A DNA stretch of 64,000 nucleotides from Caulobacter rhizosphaerae (GCF_010977555.1 NZ_CP048815.1:4084501-4148500), one strand, 5' to 3'; positions 50,400-58,947 are shown, counted from the stretch's first letter. Numbers and translations: made by a program. The notes: generated from the letters alone by a model not told the origin.

Positions 50400-50560
50400 T
50401 AGAGTTAGGGGGGTATGTATCTTAAAAATATTCAATCATAGATTATGCATCTTATTATTCTGACTGATATCGGTGACCGGCGCACAGGTGCGACACAAAG
50501 CTTTGAAAGCCTTGCGGTCGAGCCTTGTGCAGAGATCGTCTTGCCGCGAGCGGCGGTGGG

Positions 50561-51100
50561 TCAGGCGCCCTTCAGGGCTTGGTCGAGGTGGGTGTTGGCG
50601 CGTCGCAGGAGCTCCTTGACGGAGTCCTTCGAGATTCCCATGCGTTCGGCGATCGCGCCGTAGCTGAGGTCCTCCATGCGGTTGAGGCGAAAGGCCATGC
50701 GGGTGCGGGGCGGCAGGCGCTCGATGACCGCCATGGCCCGGGCGTAGTCCTGCCGCGCGCCTACGATGCGCTCAGGCGACAGGTCCTCGGCGGCTTCGGA
50801 CCATTCGGCGAACGAGCGCCGCAGCTCGGCCGCCCGCACGCCCAGCCGCCTGGCCCGGCTGATCAGGACATTGTGGGCCACCGTGAACAGGTAGCGCTCG
50901 ACCTCGACGATCGGCTCGTCGAGCTGGGCCGCCTGGACGCGCAGGAACACGTCCTGGACCAGGTCCTCGGCGTCGGCGCGCGGGGCCCGGCGCGTGAAGT
51001 AGCGACGCAGCCGGGGCCCATGGGTCGTCATCCAGGCGCCCAGGTCGGGGCGGGGCGGCGCAGAGCCCGCGGCGGGCGCGGGCGCGCGGGGTGATGCCAT
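50561..51100 (-). CDS. ECF sigma factor, FecI-like
   Basis: A 179-residue sigma-70 family protein with region 2 (RRYFTRRAPRADAEDLVQD, VFLRVQAAQ, then YLFTVAHNVLISRARR) and region 4 (IERLPPRTRMAFRLNRMED, SYGAIAERMGISKDSVKEL). ATG 51100 has GGAG 8 nt upstream. It follows a TonB receptor by 65 bp on the same strand. No FecR anti-sigma gene is adjacent and the receptor lacks an STN domain, so this is not a complete surface-signalling trio; the anti-sigma must be elsewhere or absent. The first 30 residues are Pro/Ala-rich. Confidence 0.87.
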   Translation of the reverse strand: MASPRAPAPAAGSAPPRPDLGAWMTTHGPRLRRYFTRRAPRADAEDLVQDVFLRVQAAQLDEPIVEVERYLFTVAHNVLISRARRLGVRAAELRRSFAEWSEAAEDLSPERIVGARQDYARAMAVIERLPPRTRMAFRLNRMEDLSYGAIAERMGISKDSVKELLRRANTHLDQALKGA

Positions 51101-51165
51101 CGTTCGAACTCCGGCACGACAGCGGCGCCCGCCCCGCGGCCGGGACGGGCGCCGCGGGGTTTGGA

Positions 51166-54132
51166 TCAAAAGCGCTTGCGGATGCTGGCGCCGATCATTC
51201 GCGGATCCAGGGTGAAGACATTGGTGGTCAGGGCGGTGTCGTCGCTGTTGATGAAGGCCCCGGTGATGGGCGTGTCATCCAGCAGGTTCTTGGCGTAGAG
51301 CTCGAACTCCAGGCCGTCGTCCGGCTTGGCCAGGGTCAGGCGCAGATTGACGTTGTACCAGCCGTGCAGCTTGTCGATCGCGTCCTCGTAGACGCGGGCC
51401 CAGGACTGCGACTGGTGATAGACGTCGCCGTGCACGCCGCCGATCCAGCCGCCCGACAGCGGCAGGGCGTAGTCGACGCTGATCGACTGGGTCCATTTGG
51501 GCTGGTTGGGCAGGCTGTGGCCCGACACGTCGGCATAGAAGCCGCGACCGCCATTGGGCAGGTCAGCCTCGGTCGGGGCCGGGAACAGGAACAGGCCCAG
51601 GATCGAGCCGGGGCAGACGGCGCTGAGGCTGGCGTAGTCGGGCAGACCGAAAGCGGCGTTGGTGGCCAGCAGGCTGGCGACATAGCTCTTGGACACCACG
51701 CAGTTGGACGGCAGGAACGGGCTGCCCTTCATCACCGTGAAGTCCGTATTGCCCTGGGTGCGGTTCTCCACGTCGATCGACCGGGAGCCGTCGGCCAGCT
51801 TGCTGCCCTGGTAGCCCAGGTTGACGGTCAGGCGCAGGTCGCGGGTCGGCCGCCAGGCGGACTCCAGCTCCAGCCCCCAGATCCTGGCGTCGAAGTTCTC
51901 GTTGATCGCGGTGCGATCCTGGATCTGCGAGACCTGGTAGCCCTTGTAGTCATAGTAGAAAGCCGCGCCGTTCAGCGTCAGGGCGCCGCCCAGCAGGGTG
52001 TTCTTCGCGCCCAGCTCGAAGGCGTTGACGTATTCGGGCTTGAAGGTGTCGGGATACGAGGTCAGCTGCACCAGCGGCGGCAGGCCCGGCAGGAACGGCT
52101 CGTCGCTGTAGCCGATGGCCGGCGGGTTGGCGCCGCCGCCCTTGTAGCCGCGATTGTAGAAGGCATAGACCAGGGTCTGGTCGGTGAATGACAGCTTCGG
52201 CGACCAGTCCAGGCCCACGCGGCCGGTCACGGCGCCCCACTTCTGCTTGATGTCGTCGCCGATCGGATAGCCGCCATCCACCGTGCCGCCGTTCGAGGAC
52301 GACAGCAGCACCTGGGTCGGCACCGGCGTGAAGGTCTTGCGGTCGCGGGTGTAGCGCAGGCCGGCGGTCAGCTTCAGGTCGGGCGCGAACTCGTAATAGA
52401 GCTCGCCGAACACCGCGGCCGACTTGACCTTGTAGATGTTCTTGCTGCGGAAGTAGTTGTGGCCAAGGCCGTCGATCTGGTCCAGCGGATGGGGATCGAT
52501 ATAGATGCAGCCGGTCGCGCCGTCCGGCGTGATCGTCGGCGTCGAGCCGTCGAAGCTGGTGCCGCACTTGGTCGGGTCGAGGCTGTTGTTGCCATAGCCG
52601 CTGCTCTGGGCGATGGCCGAAACGATGTTGAAGAAGACGTAGTAGTCCTCGGTGGTGCGATAGTCGGTGTAGTTGCCGCCGAGACTGAAGTTGACCGGAC
52701 CATCGAAGGCCGACGACAGACGCAGTTCCTGCGAGAACTGGCGACTCTTGGCCCGCACCTGGTCCAGGCCGGCGATCGTGCTGGAACAGCCCAGTTGCGG
52801 ATCGCAATAGACGCCGCCGGGCGTCAGGTTCGGGGCCGGGGCGCCAGGCACCACCGCATTGTCCAGGCCGGTGGAGTCGTTGAACACCCCAGGCATGGTG
52901 TTGAAGCGGTTGTAGTCCTCGCTGGAGAAGTAGCGGTCGCGGTTGTAGGCCGTCTGCGAGGTCAGGGTCAGGTTCGGCGCCACGTCGATGTCGACGTTCA
53001 GCTCCAGCACGTCGGCCTTGGCGCGATACTTCGGATCGAAGATCGACGAGATGCGTCGCAGGTCTTTGGACTGCATCATGCCGCCGTAGGGGTCGGTCAC
53101 CTTCATCAGGTTGACGGGGCCCGACACGCCGTCGGGATTGAGGCCCAGCACGGCGGTGTTGGTCACCGAGGCCAGGACGAACGGGATCGACAGGCCGTTG
53201 GGCGTGCCATAGGCCGCGTCGTCGTAGAGCGAGGCGTTCAGGCATCCCTGGCTGAAGAAGGCGCTGGCCTGCGGGCTGAGCGTGAAGCCGCCCATGGCCT
53301 GCGGGCCCGGATCGCGGGTGCACAGTTGCTTGGTGCTGCGGGCCCGGCTGTCGTTTTCGCTGAAGTGTTCCCAGATCAGGGCGCCGCGCACCGTCTCGAC
53401 CGGCTTGAAGCCCAGGGTGACGCGGGTGGAATAGAGATCGCGACCGTCGATCTTGTTGCCGGTGACGTCGTTCTCGGCGAAGCCGTCCCGGGTGGTCGAG
53501 GCGCCGGCCAGCCGCAGGTCCAGCTTGTCGCCCGACAGCGGAATGTTGACGAAGCCGCTGAGCCGGCGGCTGTCATAGTCGCCGACCTCGCCCTTGATCT
53601 CGCCTTCGAAGACGTCGGTTGGCCGGGCCGAGATGATGTTGACCGCGCCGGCGGTGGCGTTGCGCCCGTACAGCGTGCCCTGCGGACCCCGCAGCACCTC
53701 CACGCGCTCGACGTCGAAGAATTCCTGCTCGAAGAAGCGGTTACGGATAAAGGCCGTGCCGTTGAAATTGATCGATACGCCGGGGTCGGTCGAAACCGAC
53801 ACGGCCTGGGTGCCGATGCCGCGGATCGTCAGGTTGACGCCGCTGAAGTTGGTCTTGGTGAAGCTGACGTTCGGGATCGCCTTCAGCAGGTCGGGCCCGC
53901 CCTCGATCTTCGCCGCGTCGAGGGCCTCCTGCGAGAATGCCGAAATGGCGATCGGCACGTCCTGGGCCGCTTCTTCCTTGCGCTGGGCGGTGACGACCAC
54001 CTCGTCGACCAGGTTGGACTTGGCCGGCGCCGCCGCCTGGCCCTGAGCTTGAGCCAGCCCGGCCGACAGGATGACGGCCACGGCGGAAACCCCCGCGATC
54101 CAACAGGCGCGCGCGCGGATGCGTTGAGACAT
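51166..54132 (-). CDS. TonB-dependent receptor without STN domain
   Basis: A 988-residue outer-membrane receptor. The signal peptide ends at GLAQAQ (about residue 30), followed by a TonB-box region (LVDEVVVTAQRKEEAAQDV), a plug (LLKAIPNVSFTKTNFSGVN, then FDVERVEVLRGPQGTLYGRNA) and a barrel ending in a terminal Phe (ASIRKRF). The AQRKEE..QDVPIAIS opening is the widespread sphingomonad/Caulobacter type whose substrates are mostly unknown. ATG 54132 with GGGAGGGG just upstream was chosen over a frame extension to 54195. It is preceded by two TetR genes on the same strand and by the dyad at 54254-54278, and followed by an ECF sigma gene. Confidence 0.9.
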   Translation of the reverse strand: MSQRIRARACWIAGVSAVAVILSAGLAQAQGQAAAPAKSNLVDEVVVTAQRKEEAAQDVPIAISAFSQEALDAAKIEGGPDLLKAIPNVSFTKTNFSGVNLTIRGIGTQAVSVSTDPGVSINFNGTAFIRNRFFEQEFFDVERVEVLRGPQGTLYGRNATAGAVNIISARPTDVFEGEIKGEVGDYDSRRLSGFVNIPLSGDKLDLRLAGASTTRDGFAENDVTGNKIDGRDLYSTRVTLGFKPVETVRGALIWEHFSENDSRARSTKQLCTRDPGPQAMGGFTLSPQASAFFSQGCLNASLYDDAAYGTPNGLSIPFVLASVTNTAVLGLNPDGVSGPVNLMKVTDPYGGMMQSKDLRRISSIFDPKYRAKADVLELNVDIDVAPNLTLTSQTAYNRDRYFSSEDYNRFNTMPGVFNDSTGLDNAVVPGAPAPNLTPGGVYCDPQLGCSSTIAGLDQVRAKSRQFSQELRLSSAFDGPVNFSLGGNYTDYRTTEDYYVFFNIVSAIAQSSGYGNNSLDPTKCGTSFDGSTPTITPDGATGCIYIDPHPLDQIDGLGHNYFRSKNIYKVKSAAVFGELYYEFAPDLKLTAGLRYTRDRKTFTPVPTQVLLSSSNGGTVDGGYPIGDDIKQKWGAVTGRVGLDWSPKLSFTDQTLVYAFYNRGYKGGGANPPAIGYSDEPFLPGLPPLVQLTSYPDTFKPEYVNAFELGAKNTLLGGALTLNGAAFYYDYKGYQVSQIQDRTAINENFDARIWGLELESAWRPTRDLRLTVNLGYQGSKLADGSRSIDVENRTQGNTDFTVMKGSPFLPSNCVVSKSYVASLLATNAAFGLPDYASLSAVCPGSILGLFLFPAPTEADLPNGGRGFYADVSGHSLPNQPKWTQSISVDYALPLSGGWIGGVHGDVYHQSQSWARVYEDAIDKLHGWYNVNLRLTLAKPDDGLEFELYAKNLLDDTPITGAFINSDDTALTTNVFTLDPRMIGASIRKRF

Positions 54133-54253
54133 ATCCCCTCCCAAGGGTCCTCTCCCCAGTCGGGGGCGGACATCAAAAGCGTTTCCTCGCCGCACTTTTT
54201 TGTCGGAGTCGCCAGCGGCCGGACGATCTCCTCACCCTAAGGATGCGTCTATT

Positions 54254-54278
54254 CACCTAGGTGTCAATACTTATTGAC
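54254..54278. promoter_or_regulatory. Twin palindromes upstream of the TonB receptor
   Basis: A perfect 10-bp palindrome CACCTAGGTG (54254-54263) abuts an inverted repeat GTCAATACTTATTGAC (54263-54278; 6-bp arms, 4-nt spacer). They lie between the stop of the first TetR gene and the receptor start, about 122-146 bp before the receptor ATG. The second element uses the GTCAA/TTGAC half-sites also seen at 46397, 54974 and 55628. Confidence 0.55.
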
Positions 54279-54289
54279 GACGGTGTTGA

Positions 54290-54904
54290 TTATTCGATCA
54301 GGGCAGGGAGCAAATTGGCCGCCAGCCGTCGCACGGCGTCGCGGTCGCGCCCGAGCATCTCGCGCAATGGGCCGCCGATCACCGCGTCGCCGAACGCGCA
54401 CAGGGTGATCAGCAACAAGGCCGAGGGAATGTGCCGGGGCGGGTCCTCGCCAGAGGTCAGGACCTTCTCGCCGAGGGCCGTCACCAGGTCGACGACGGCC
54501 TCGCGCACGGGTTCCAGATGCTCATAGCGATTGGACAGGGCGATCCAGGCCGCCAACTGCCCCGCCCCCCCCTCGTCGAAGGCGGTGAACACGATGTCCA
54601 CAACGGTTCTGGGCGCCCGCGCGTCCGAGCGGACATGGGCCACGGCCGACTCCAGCGCCACGGCCAGGTCGCGGACCATCGCGCCCATCAGGGCCGATTG
54701 CAGCGCGGCGGCCGAGCCGAAATGGTGGATCAGGGTGCCGTGGGTGACGCCGATGTCCTGGGCCACCGCCTGCAGGGTCAGGCCGTTGGGCCCATGGGCG
54801 ATCAGCAGCTTGCGGGCGCTGACCAGGGCCTGGGCGCGGGCTTCGTCGGGAGAGCGTCGTCGCCTGACGGCCGTTTCGACCTTCGCCTTGCCCGCCTCCG
54901 CCAT
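54290..54904 (-). CDS. TetR-family regulator, first of a tandem pair
   Basis: A 204-residue TetR regulator. The HTH is NGLTLQAVAQDIGVTHGTLIHHFG (shown in part: VAQDIGVTHGTLIHHFG, about 47-63), preceded by a basic arm RRRRSP. It is a clear paralogue of the neighbouring regulator at 55021-55635: both are 204 residues long and share TH..LIHHFGSAA.LQSALM, AFGDAVIG.PLR.ML and AAWIALS. ATG 54904 was chosen to match the paralogue's length; GTG 54913 is an alternative. The dyad at 54974-54992 lies 70-88 bp upstream. Its most likely target is the receptor just downstream. Confidence 0.88.
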   Translation of the reverse strand: MAEAGKAKVETAVRRRRSPDEARAQALVSARKLLIAHGPNGLTLQAVAQDIGVTHGTLIHHFGSAAALQSALMGAMVRDLAVALESAVAHVRSDARAPRTVVDIVFTAFDEGGAGQLAAWIALSNRYEHLEPVREAVVDLVTALGEKVLTSGEDPPRHIPSALLLITLCAFGDAVIGGPLREMLGRDRDAVRRLAANLLPALIE

Positions 54905-54973
54905 GACCGTCACTATTTATATTGGAGTCAACGACAGCATGGGCGACATTCGCATAGGATGTAAACCCGTCGC

Positions 54974-54992
54974 GGTTGACTTGACGTCAACC
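54974..54992. promoter_or_regulatory. TTGAC/GTCAA dyad between the two TetR genes
   Basis: GGTTGACTTGACGTCAACC has perfect 7-bp arms (GGTTGAC/GTCAACC) around the spacer TTGAC, and also contains the 10-bp palindrome TTGACGTCAA. It sits after the stop of the upstream TetR gene and 70-88 bp before the start of the downstream one. Confidence 0.6.
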
Positions 54993-55020
54993 GCTGTCGC
55001 GAGGGCGCTGGACGCCAGCG

Positions 55021-55635
55021 TCAGAACAGGAAGGTCGGCAGCAGCCGGGCCACGATCTTGCGGCCCGCGTCGTCTTCGCGATCGAGCATGTCGCGCAATG
55101 GCGCGCCGATCACCGCGTCGCCGAACGCGTACAGCGCGATGAACAGCACCGCCGAGGTGACGCGGTGATGGGTCTGCTCGCCTTCGGCGGCGAAGGTCTC
55201 GCAGATGGCGTCGACCAGGTCGCGCACCGCGGCGCGAACCGGCTCCAGGTGCTGGAGGTCGCCGGACAGGGCGATCCAGGCGGCCAGGCGCCCTGCCCCG
55301 CCTTGGTCGAAGGCGTCGAACACCGCGTCGACCAGGGCCCTGGGCGCGCCGGGATTCGAGCGCAGCTGCTCCACCGCCGCCCCTAGCGCGTCGGTCAGGT
55401 CGCGGACCATCGATTCCATCAGCGCCGACTGCAGGCCGGCCGCGGAGCCGAAGTGATGGATCAGGTTGGCGTGAGTCACGCCGATCTCGTCGCCCACCGC
55501 CTTCAGGGTGACGGCCGTCGGCCCCGACCTGATCAGCAACTGCCGCGCCGAGGCCAGGGCCTCGCGGCGCGCGACTTCGGGCACCCGACGTCGACGCTTG
55601 GCGGTCGTCCCGATTTCAGGACTCTCTATTGACAT
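55021..55635 (-). CDS. TetR-family regulator, second of a tandem pair
   Basis: A 204-residue TetR regulator with HTH AVGDEIGVTHANLIHHFG (about 46-63) after a basic arm TAKRRRRVPEVARRE. It is paralogous to the 54290-54904 regulator. The start is ATG 55635, which lies within the dyad ATTGACATCAAT (55628-55639), so binding there would directly block its own transcription or initiation. The ribosome site is weak. It is divergent from the PF10118 hydrolase gene across a 318-bp region with two further inverted repeats; TetR regulators are often found next to this hydrolase family. Confidence 0.88.
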   Translation of the reverse strand: MSIESPEIGTTAKRRRRVPEVARREALASARQLLIRSGPTAVTLKAVGDEIGVTHANLIHHFGSAAGLQSALMESMVRDLTDALGAAVEQLRSNPGAPRALVDAVFDAFDQGGAGRLAAWIALSGDLQHLEPVRAAVRDLVDAICETFAAEGEQTHHRVTSAVLFIALYAFGDAVIGAPLRDMLDREDDAGRKIVARLLPTFLF

Positions 55636-55678
55636 CAATGTAACTTACATGCATGTAGATATCGTCGGGCGTCGATAT
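55628..55678. promoter_or_regulatory. Cluster of three inverted repeats upstream of the second TetR gene
   Basis: Within 51 bp lie ATTGACATCAAT (55628-55639), the perfect 12-bp palindrome TACATGCATGTA (55646-55657) and ATATCG-N8-CGATAT (55659-55678). The first overlaps the TetR start codon. These are candidate operators in the 318-bp gene-free gap 55636-55953. The remainder of the gap (55680-55953) is ordinary high-GC sequence with only overprinting short frames and no recognised element except the hydrolase ribosome site. Confidence 0.55.
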
Positions 55679-55953
55679 ATTCCGCGGTCCGACGGCGATC
55701 TGGGCGGTCCAGAATCGTCGCCTTATTGACAGGCAGTTTAGGAGATGTTGCCGCCATGGCCCAGGCCTTTCCACGCCACGCCGCCGCGACGACCGGAGCG
55801 AGGTCGCGGAACCGGACGGTTCATGGCGCGCCCCGCGGCTCCCGATCCCGTCCGCCTCACCCCGCGCGGAGCTTCCGTCACGCCAGGCGCGTGACCGCCC
55901 GCGGCTTCCCATGCCAGCCGCCGTCGACGACGGCGCGCCAGGAGTCCCTTTAG

Positions 55954-56814
55954 ATGAGCAAGCTGGACAAGACCCCGTCGGATCTCGACATCCGCGCCCG
56001 CGACATGGCCTTCGGCCGCGAAACGCCCACCGGCCGCTGGTGGCTGGGCGGCGACCCGGTGGGCACCGCGTTCTACAACGCCCTGTCGGTGACCTTCCCC
56101 CTGGGGGAGCGGTTCTTCATGGACGCGGTCCGCCACTATCGCAACATCGCTTCGCCGGAGCTGCGCCAGCAGATCGCCGGCTTCCTTGCCCAGGAGGCGA
56201 TGCACACCCGCGAGCACCTGTTCTTCAACAAGCAGGTCGCCGACCACGGTTTCGACGTCGCGACCATGGAGCAGCGCACGCGCGACCGCCTGGCCTTCGC
56301 CCGCAGCCGGCCGCCGCTGCAGCAGCTGGGCGCGACCGTCGCGCTCGAGCACTTCACGGCTATTCTGGCCCACGCCCTGCTGGCTGATCCGCGCCACCTG
56401 GAGGGCGCCTCGGACGAGGCCAAGGCCATGTGGCGCTGGCACGCCATCGAAGAGGTCGAGCACAAGGCCGTCGCCTATGACACCTTCATGCTGGCGGCCG
56501 CGCGGCTGCCGGCCTGGCGGCGCTGGACGCTGCGCACCATGACCATGATCGCCGCCACCCGCCTGCTGTTCGCCACCGTCGGCAGCAACATCGGCGACAT
56601 CTTCACCGCCGACGGCATCAACAACGCTCGCAGCTGGCGTCAGCTCCTGCGCTTCATGCTGGTCAAGCCGGGCATGCTGCGGCAGGTGCTGGGAGCCTAT
56701 TTCTCCTACTTCCGGCCAGGCTTCCACCCCTGGCAGCACGACGACCGGGCGCTGATGCGCCAGGCCGAGCGGGACCTTTCGGCGGCCTACGCCCCGGTGG
56801 AGGCGGTGGCGTGA
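55954..56814 (+). CDS. Predicted metal-dependent hydrolase, PF10118 family
   Basis: A 286-residue mostly helical protein of the PF10118 (COG3687) family. It opens with DLDIRARDMAFG and has repeated Glu/His motifs of a ferritin-like metal site: FLAQEAMHTREHLFFN (about 83-98), VALEHFTAILAHALL (about 129-143) and WRWHAIEEVEHKAVAYD (about 160-176). The family's substrate is unknown; despite the name it resembles helical di-iron proteins. ATG 55954 has AGGAG 9 nt upstream. It is divergent from a TetR regulator and overlaps the following DUF2147 gene (GTGA). Confidence 0.85.
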   Translation: MSKLDKTPSDLDIRARDMAFGRETPTGRWWLGGDPVGTAFYNALSVTFPLGERFFMDAVRHYRNIASPELRQQIAGFLAQEAMHTREHLFFNKQVADHGFDVATMEQRTRDRLAFARSRPPLQQLGATVALEHFTAILAHALLADPRHLEGASDEAKAMWRWHAIEEVEHKAVAYDTFMLAAARLPAWRRWTLRTMTMIAATRLLFATVGSNIGDIFTADGINNARSWRQLLRFMLVKPGMLRQVLGAYFSYFRPGFHPWQHDDRALMRQAERDLSAAYAPVEAVA

Positions 56815-57215
56815 TCGCGGCCCTGGCCCTGGCCGCGTCGGTGAGCGCGGCGCCCGCCGACGTGACGGGCCTGTGGAACGCGCCCGGCGACGGCGGCTCG
56901 ACCGTTCGACTGGAACGCTGCGGCGACGGCCTGTGCGGCTATATCGTCACCTCGCCGCACATCCAGGCTGATCCTGGCCAGAAGGACGTCCGCAACCGCG
57001 ACGCGGCCCAGCGCGGCCGGCCGCTGCGCAACCTGATGTTCATGAAGGTCCGGGCGATCGGCCCGGGCCACTGGGGCGACGGCTGGGTCTACAATCCCGA
57101 GGACGGCGGCACCTACAAGGGCGTCATGACCCTGCGCCCGGACGGGCGGCTGAGCCTGAAGGGCTGCATCGTCGCGCCCTTCTGCAAGACCCAGACCTGG
57201 CGCCGCGCCAGCTGA
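56811..57215 (+). CDS. DUF2147 exported protein
   Basis: A 134-residue protein of the DUF2147 family. It has a short N-terminal export signal (to about residue 14), then DVTGLWNAPGDGGSTVRLE, CGDGLCGYIV, DGWVYNPEDGGTYKGVMTL and LKGCIVAPFCKTQTWRR. The repeated Trp, the G-Y-I block and the paired cysteines near the C terminus are the family hallmarks; it is probably a small beta-barrel of lipocalin type. GTG 56811 overlaps the hydrolase stop, with GGAGG 7 nt before. No biochemical role is established for the family. Confidence 0.85.
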   Translation: MIAALALAASVSAAPADVTGLWNAPGDGGSTVRLERCGDGLCGYIVTSPHIQADPGQKDVRNRDAAQRGRPLRNLMFMKVRAIGPGHWGDGWVYNPEDGGTYKGVMTLRPDGRLSLKGCIVAPFCKTQTWRRAS

Positions 57216-57279
57216 GGCGGGCGGCGGTGTAATCATGTAACGCGTTCTCAAGGGCGACCGCCGAAGCTATAGGACCGTC

Positions 57280-57651
57280 ATGCGTCCGAAGATGACATGG
57301 TGGCGGAACCTGAGCGGCTTGATGGCCGCCTGCGTCCTGGCGCTGCTCGTCGTCGCCCCTTCGGTGAGCATGGCCGCCTGCATCTGCGACAGCCCCGCCG
57401 CTGCTCTGGTTGGCGTCGAGACGGGCGTGGCCGCTGGCCAAGCCCTCCAGGACGATCCGCGGGATCATGGCGCGCCCTGCGAGGCCGCCTGCTGCGTCGG
57501 GGGCCATTGCCACCATGGCGGCGCCCTGCTCGACGCCCCGGCCGGGACAGTACCGGCGCCCATCCCGGTTCTCTCCGAACACCCGGCGACCTCCGCCCAG
57601 GCGCTGGCCTCGCGTCCCCTGTCCGGACCCCACCGACCGCCTCGCGGCTGA
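57280..57651 (+). CDS. Small Cys/His-rich exported protein of the metal-efflux operon
   Basis: A 123-residue protein with a signal peptide or anchor (about 12-32: LMAACVLALLVVAPSVSMA) directly followed by CICDSP, then CEAACCVGGHCHHGG (about 67-81), a dense Cys/His cluster suited to binding soft metal ions. The C-terminal 35 residues are Pro-rich. It lies 51 bp before czcC and probably starts the operon; a GCTATA element at 57266-57271, 9 bp before ATG, could be the -10 box. It resembles the small metal-responsive exported proteins that precede Czc/Cus systems, but no specific family is assigned. Confidence 0.72.
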   Translation: MRPKMTWWRNLSGLMAACVLALLVVAPSVSMAACICDSPAAALVGVETGVAAGQALQDDPRDHGAPCEAACCVGGHCHHGGALLDAPAGTVPAPIPVLSEHPATSAQALASRPLSGPHRPPRG

Positions 57652-57702
57652 CGGCTCGCGCGCCTTGCGCGCGCCGTCGTCCATTGATCGCGAGGAATCT
57701 CC

Positions 57703-58947
57703 ATGTCATCGAACCGATGGCCGCTACGCGCGGCCTTGGCCTGCGTCGCGTCCGGGGTGCTAGGCGCTTCGGCCGCGACCCAGACTGCGCCGGCCTTCCC
57801 GGACCTGCTGAAACAGGCCCAAGCCTCCGCCCCCCGACTGGCCCTAGGCGCCGCCGAGGCCCGCGCCGCCGCAGGCCAGGCGGCCCAGGCCGCCGTCCGC
57901 CCCAACCCCACGCTCGGCCTGACAGTCGAGAACGCCGCCGGCTCCGGCCCTTACAAGGACTTCGGCGGCGCCGAAACGACCCTGTCGATCGACCAGCCGC
58001 TGGAGCTGGGCGGCAAGCGCGGCGCGCGGACGTCGGCGGCCAGGGCCGACCTCGCCGCCGCCCAGGCCCGCGCCTCCCTGGGAGAGGTCGACTTCGCCCG
58101 GGATCTGGCGCTGGCCTATGCCGGCGCCGAGGCGGCGCAGCAGCGCCTGGCGATCGCCCGCGACGGCGTCGACCTGGCCCAGGCCGACGCCCGGGCCGCC
58201 CGCCTGCTGGTCGACCACGGCAAGGAGGCTAAGGTCCGGGCCGTCCAGGCCGAGGCGGGACTAGCCGCGGCGCGGGCCGACCAGGGCGCGGCCCAGGCCG
58301 ACGCCGAGACGGCCCTGGCTCGCCTCAGCGCCCTGACCGGCTCGGCTGATCGCTATACAGCGGTGACGGGCGGCCTGCTGGAGACCGTCCCGGCCCCGGC
58401 GCCGCTGGAGCCTCGCTTCAGCCCGGCCATCGCCGCCGCGCGCGCCGAACGCGACGCCGCCCAGCGCCGCGTCGACCTGGAGCGGGCGCGGCGCACGCCC
58501 GATCTCACCGTCAGCTTCGGGGTTCGCCGGTTCCAGGACGAGGACGCCACGGCCGCGGTGTTCGGGATCTCCGCGCCCCTGCCGCTGTTCGACCGCAACC
58601 GCGGCGCGGTCGCGGCGGCCACGGCCAACGCCCAGGCCGCCGAGGCCCGGCTGGCCATGGCCCAGGCTGAGCAGGAGGGCGACCGCCGCGCGGCCGCCGC
58701 CCAGGTCGCCGCCGCCGACCAGACGCTGGACGCCTCCCGCCAGGCCGAAACGGCCGCCGCCGAGGCCTATCGCCTGGCCAGGATTGGCTACGACGCCGGC
58801 CGGCTGCCGCTATCCGAACTGCTGGCCGCCCGTCGCGACCTGATCGCCGCGCGGGGGCGCGCCGTCGACACCAAGCTGGCCCGCGTCAAGGCGCTGGCCG
58901 ACCTCGCCCGCGCCCAGGGCCGCATCCCCTTCGGAGTCCAACCGTGA
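57703..58947 (+). CDS. czcC: Heavy-metal RND efflux outer-membrane protein CzcC
   Basis: A 414-residue TolC-type outer-membrane factor of the CzcC group. The signal peptide ends near GASAAT (about 25). The conserved opening PNPTLGLTVENAAGSGPYKD (VRPNPTL..) and SIDQPLELGGKRGARTSAA are diagnostic of CzcC-like proteins. The second repeat has FGISAPLPLFDRNRGAVAA. AGGAA lies 5 nt before ATG 57703. It forms the outer channel of the tripartite metal pump with CzcB and CzcA; its stop overlaps the czcB GTG start. Confidence 0.9.
   Translation: MSSNRWPLRAALACVASGVLGASAATQTAPAFPDLLKQAQASAPRLALGAAEARAAAGQAAQAAVRPNPTLGLTVENAAGSGPYKDFGGAETTLSIDQPLELGGKRGARTSAARADLAAAQARASLGEVDFARDLALAYAGAEAAQQRLAIARDGVDLAQADARAARLLVDHGKEAKVRAVQAEAGLAAARADQGAAQADAETALARLSALTGSADRYTAVTGGLLETVPAPAPLEPRFSPAIAAARAERDAAQRRVDLERARRTPDLTVSFGVRRFQDEDATAAVFGISAPLPLFDRNRGAVAAATANAQAAEARLAMAQAEQEGDRRAAAAQVAAADQTLDASRQAETAAAEAYRLARIGYDAGRLPLSELLAARRDLIAARGRAVDTKLARVKALADLARAQGRIPFGVQP

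Noticed and set aside
55726..55953. Short plus-strand frame before the PF10118 hydrolase
   Set aside because: Arg/His/Pro-rich composition without a ribosome site; a frame of similar quality exists on the other strand, so both look like noise.
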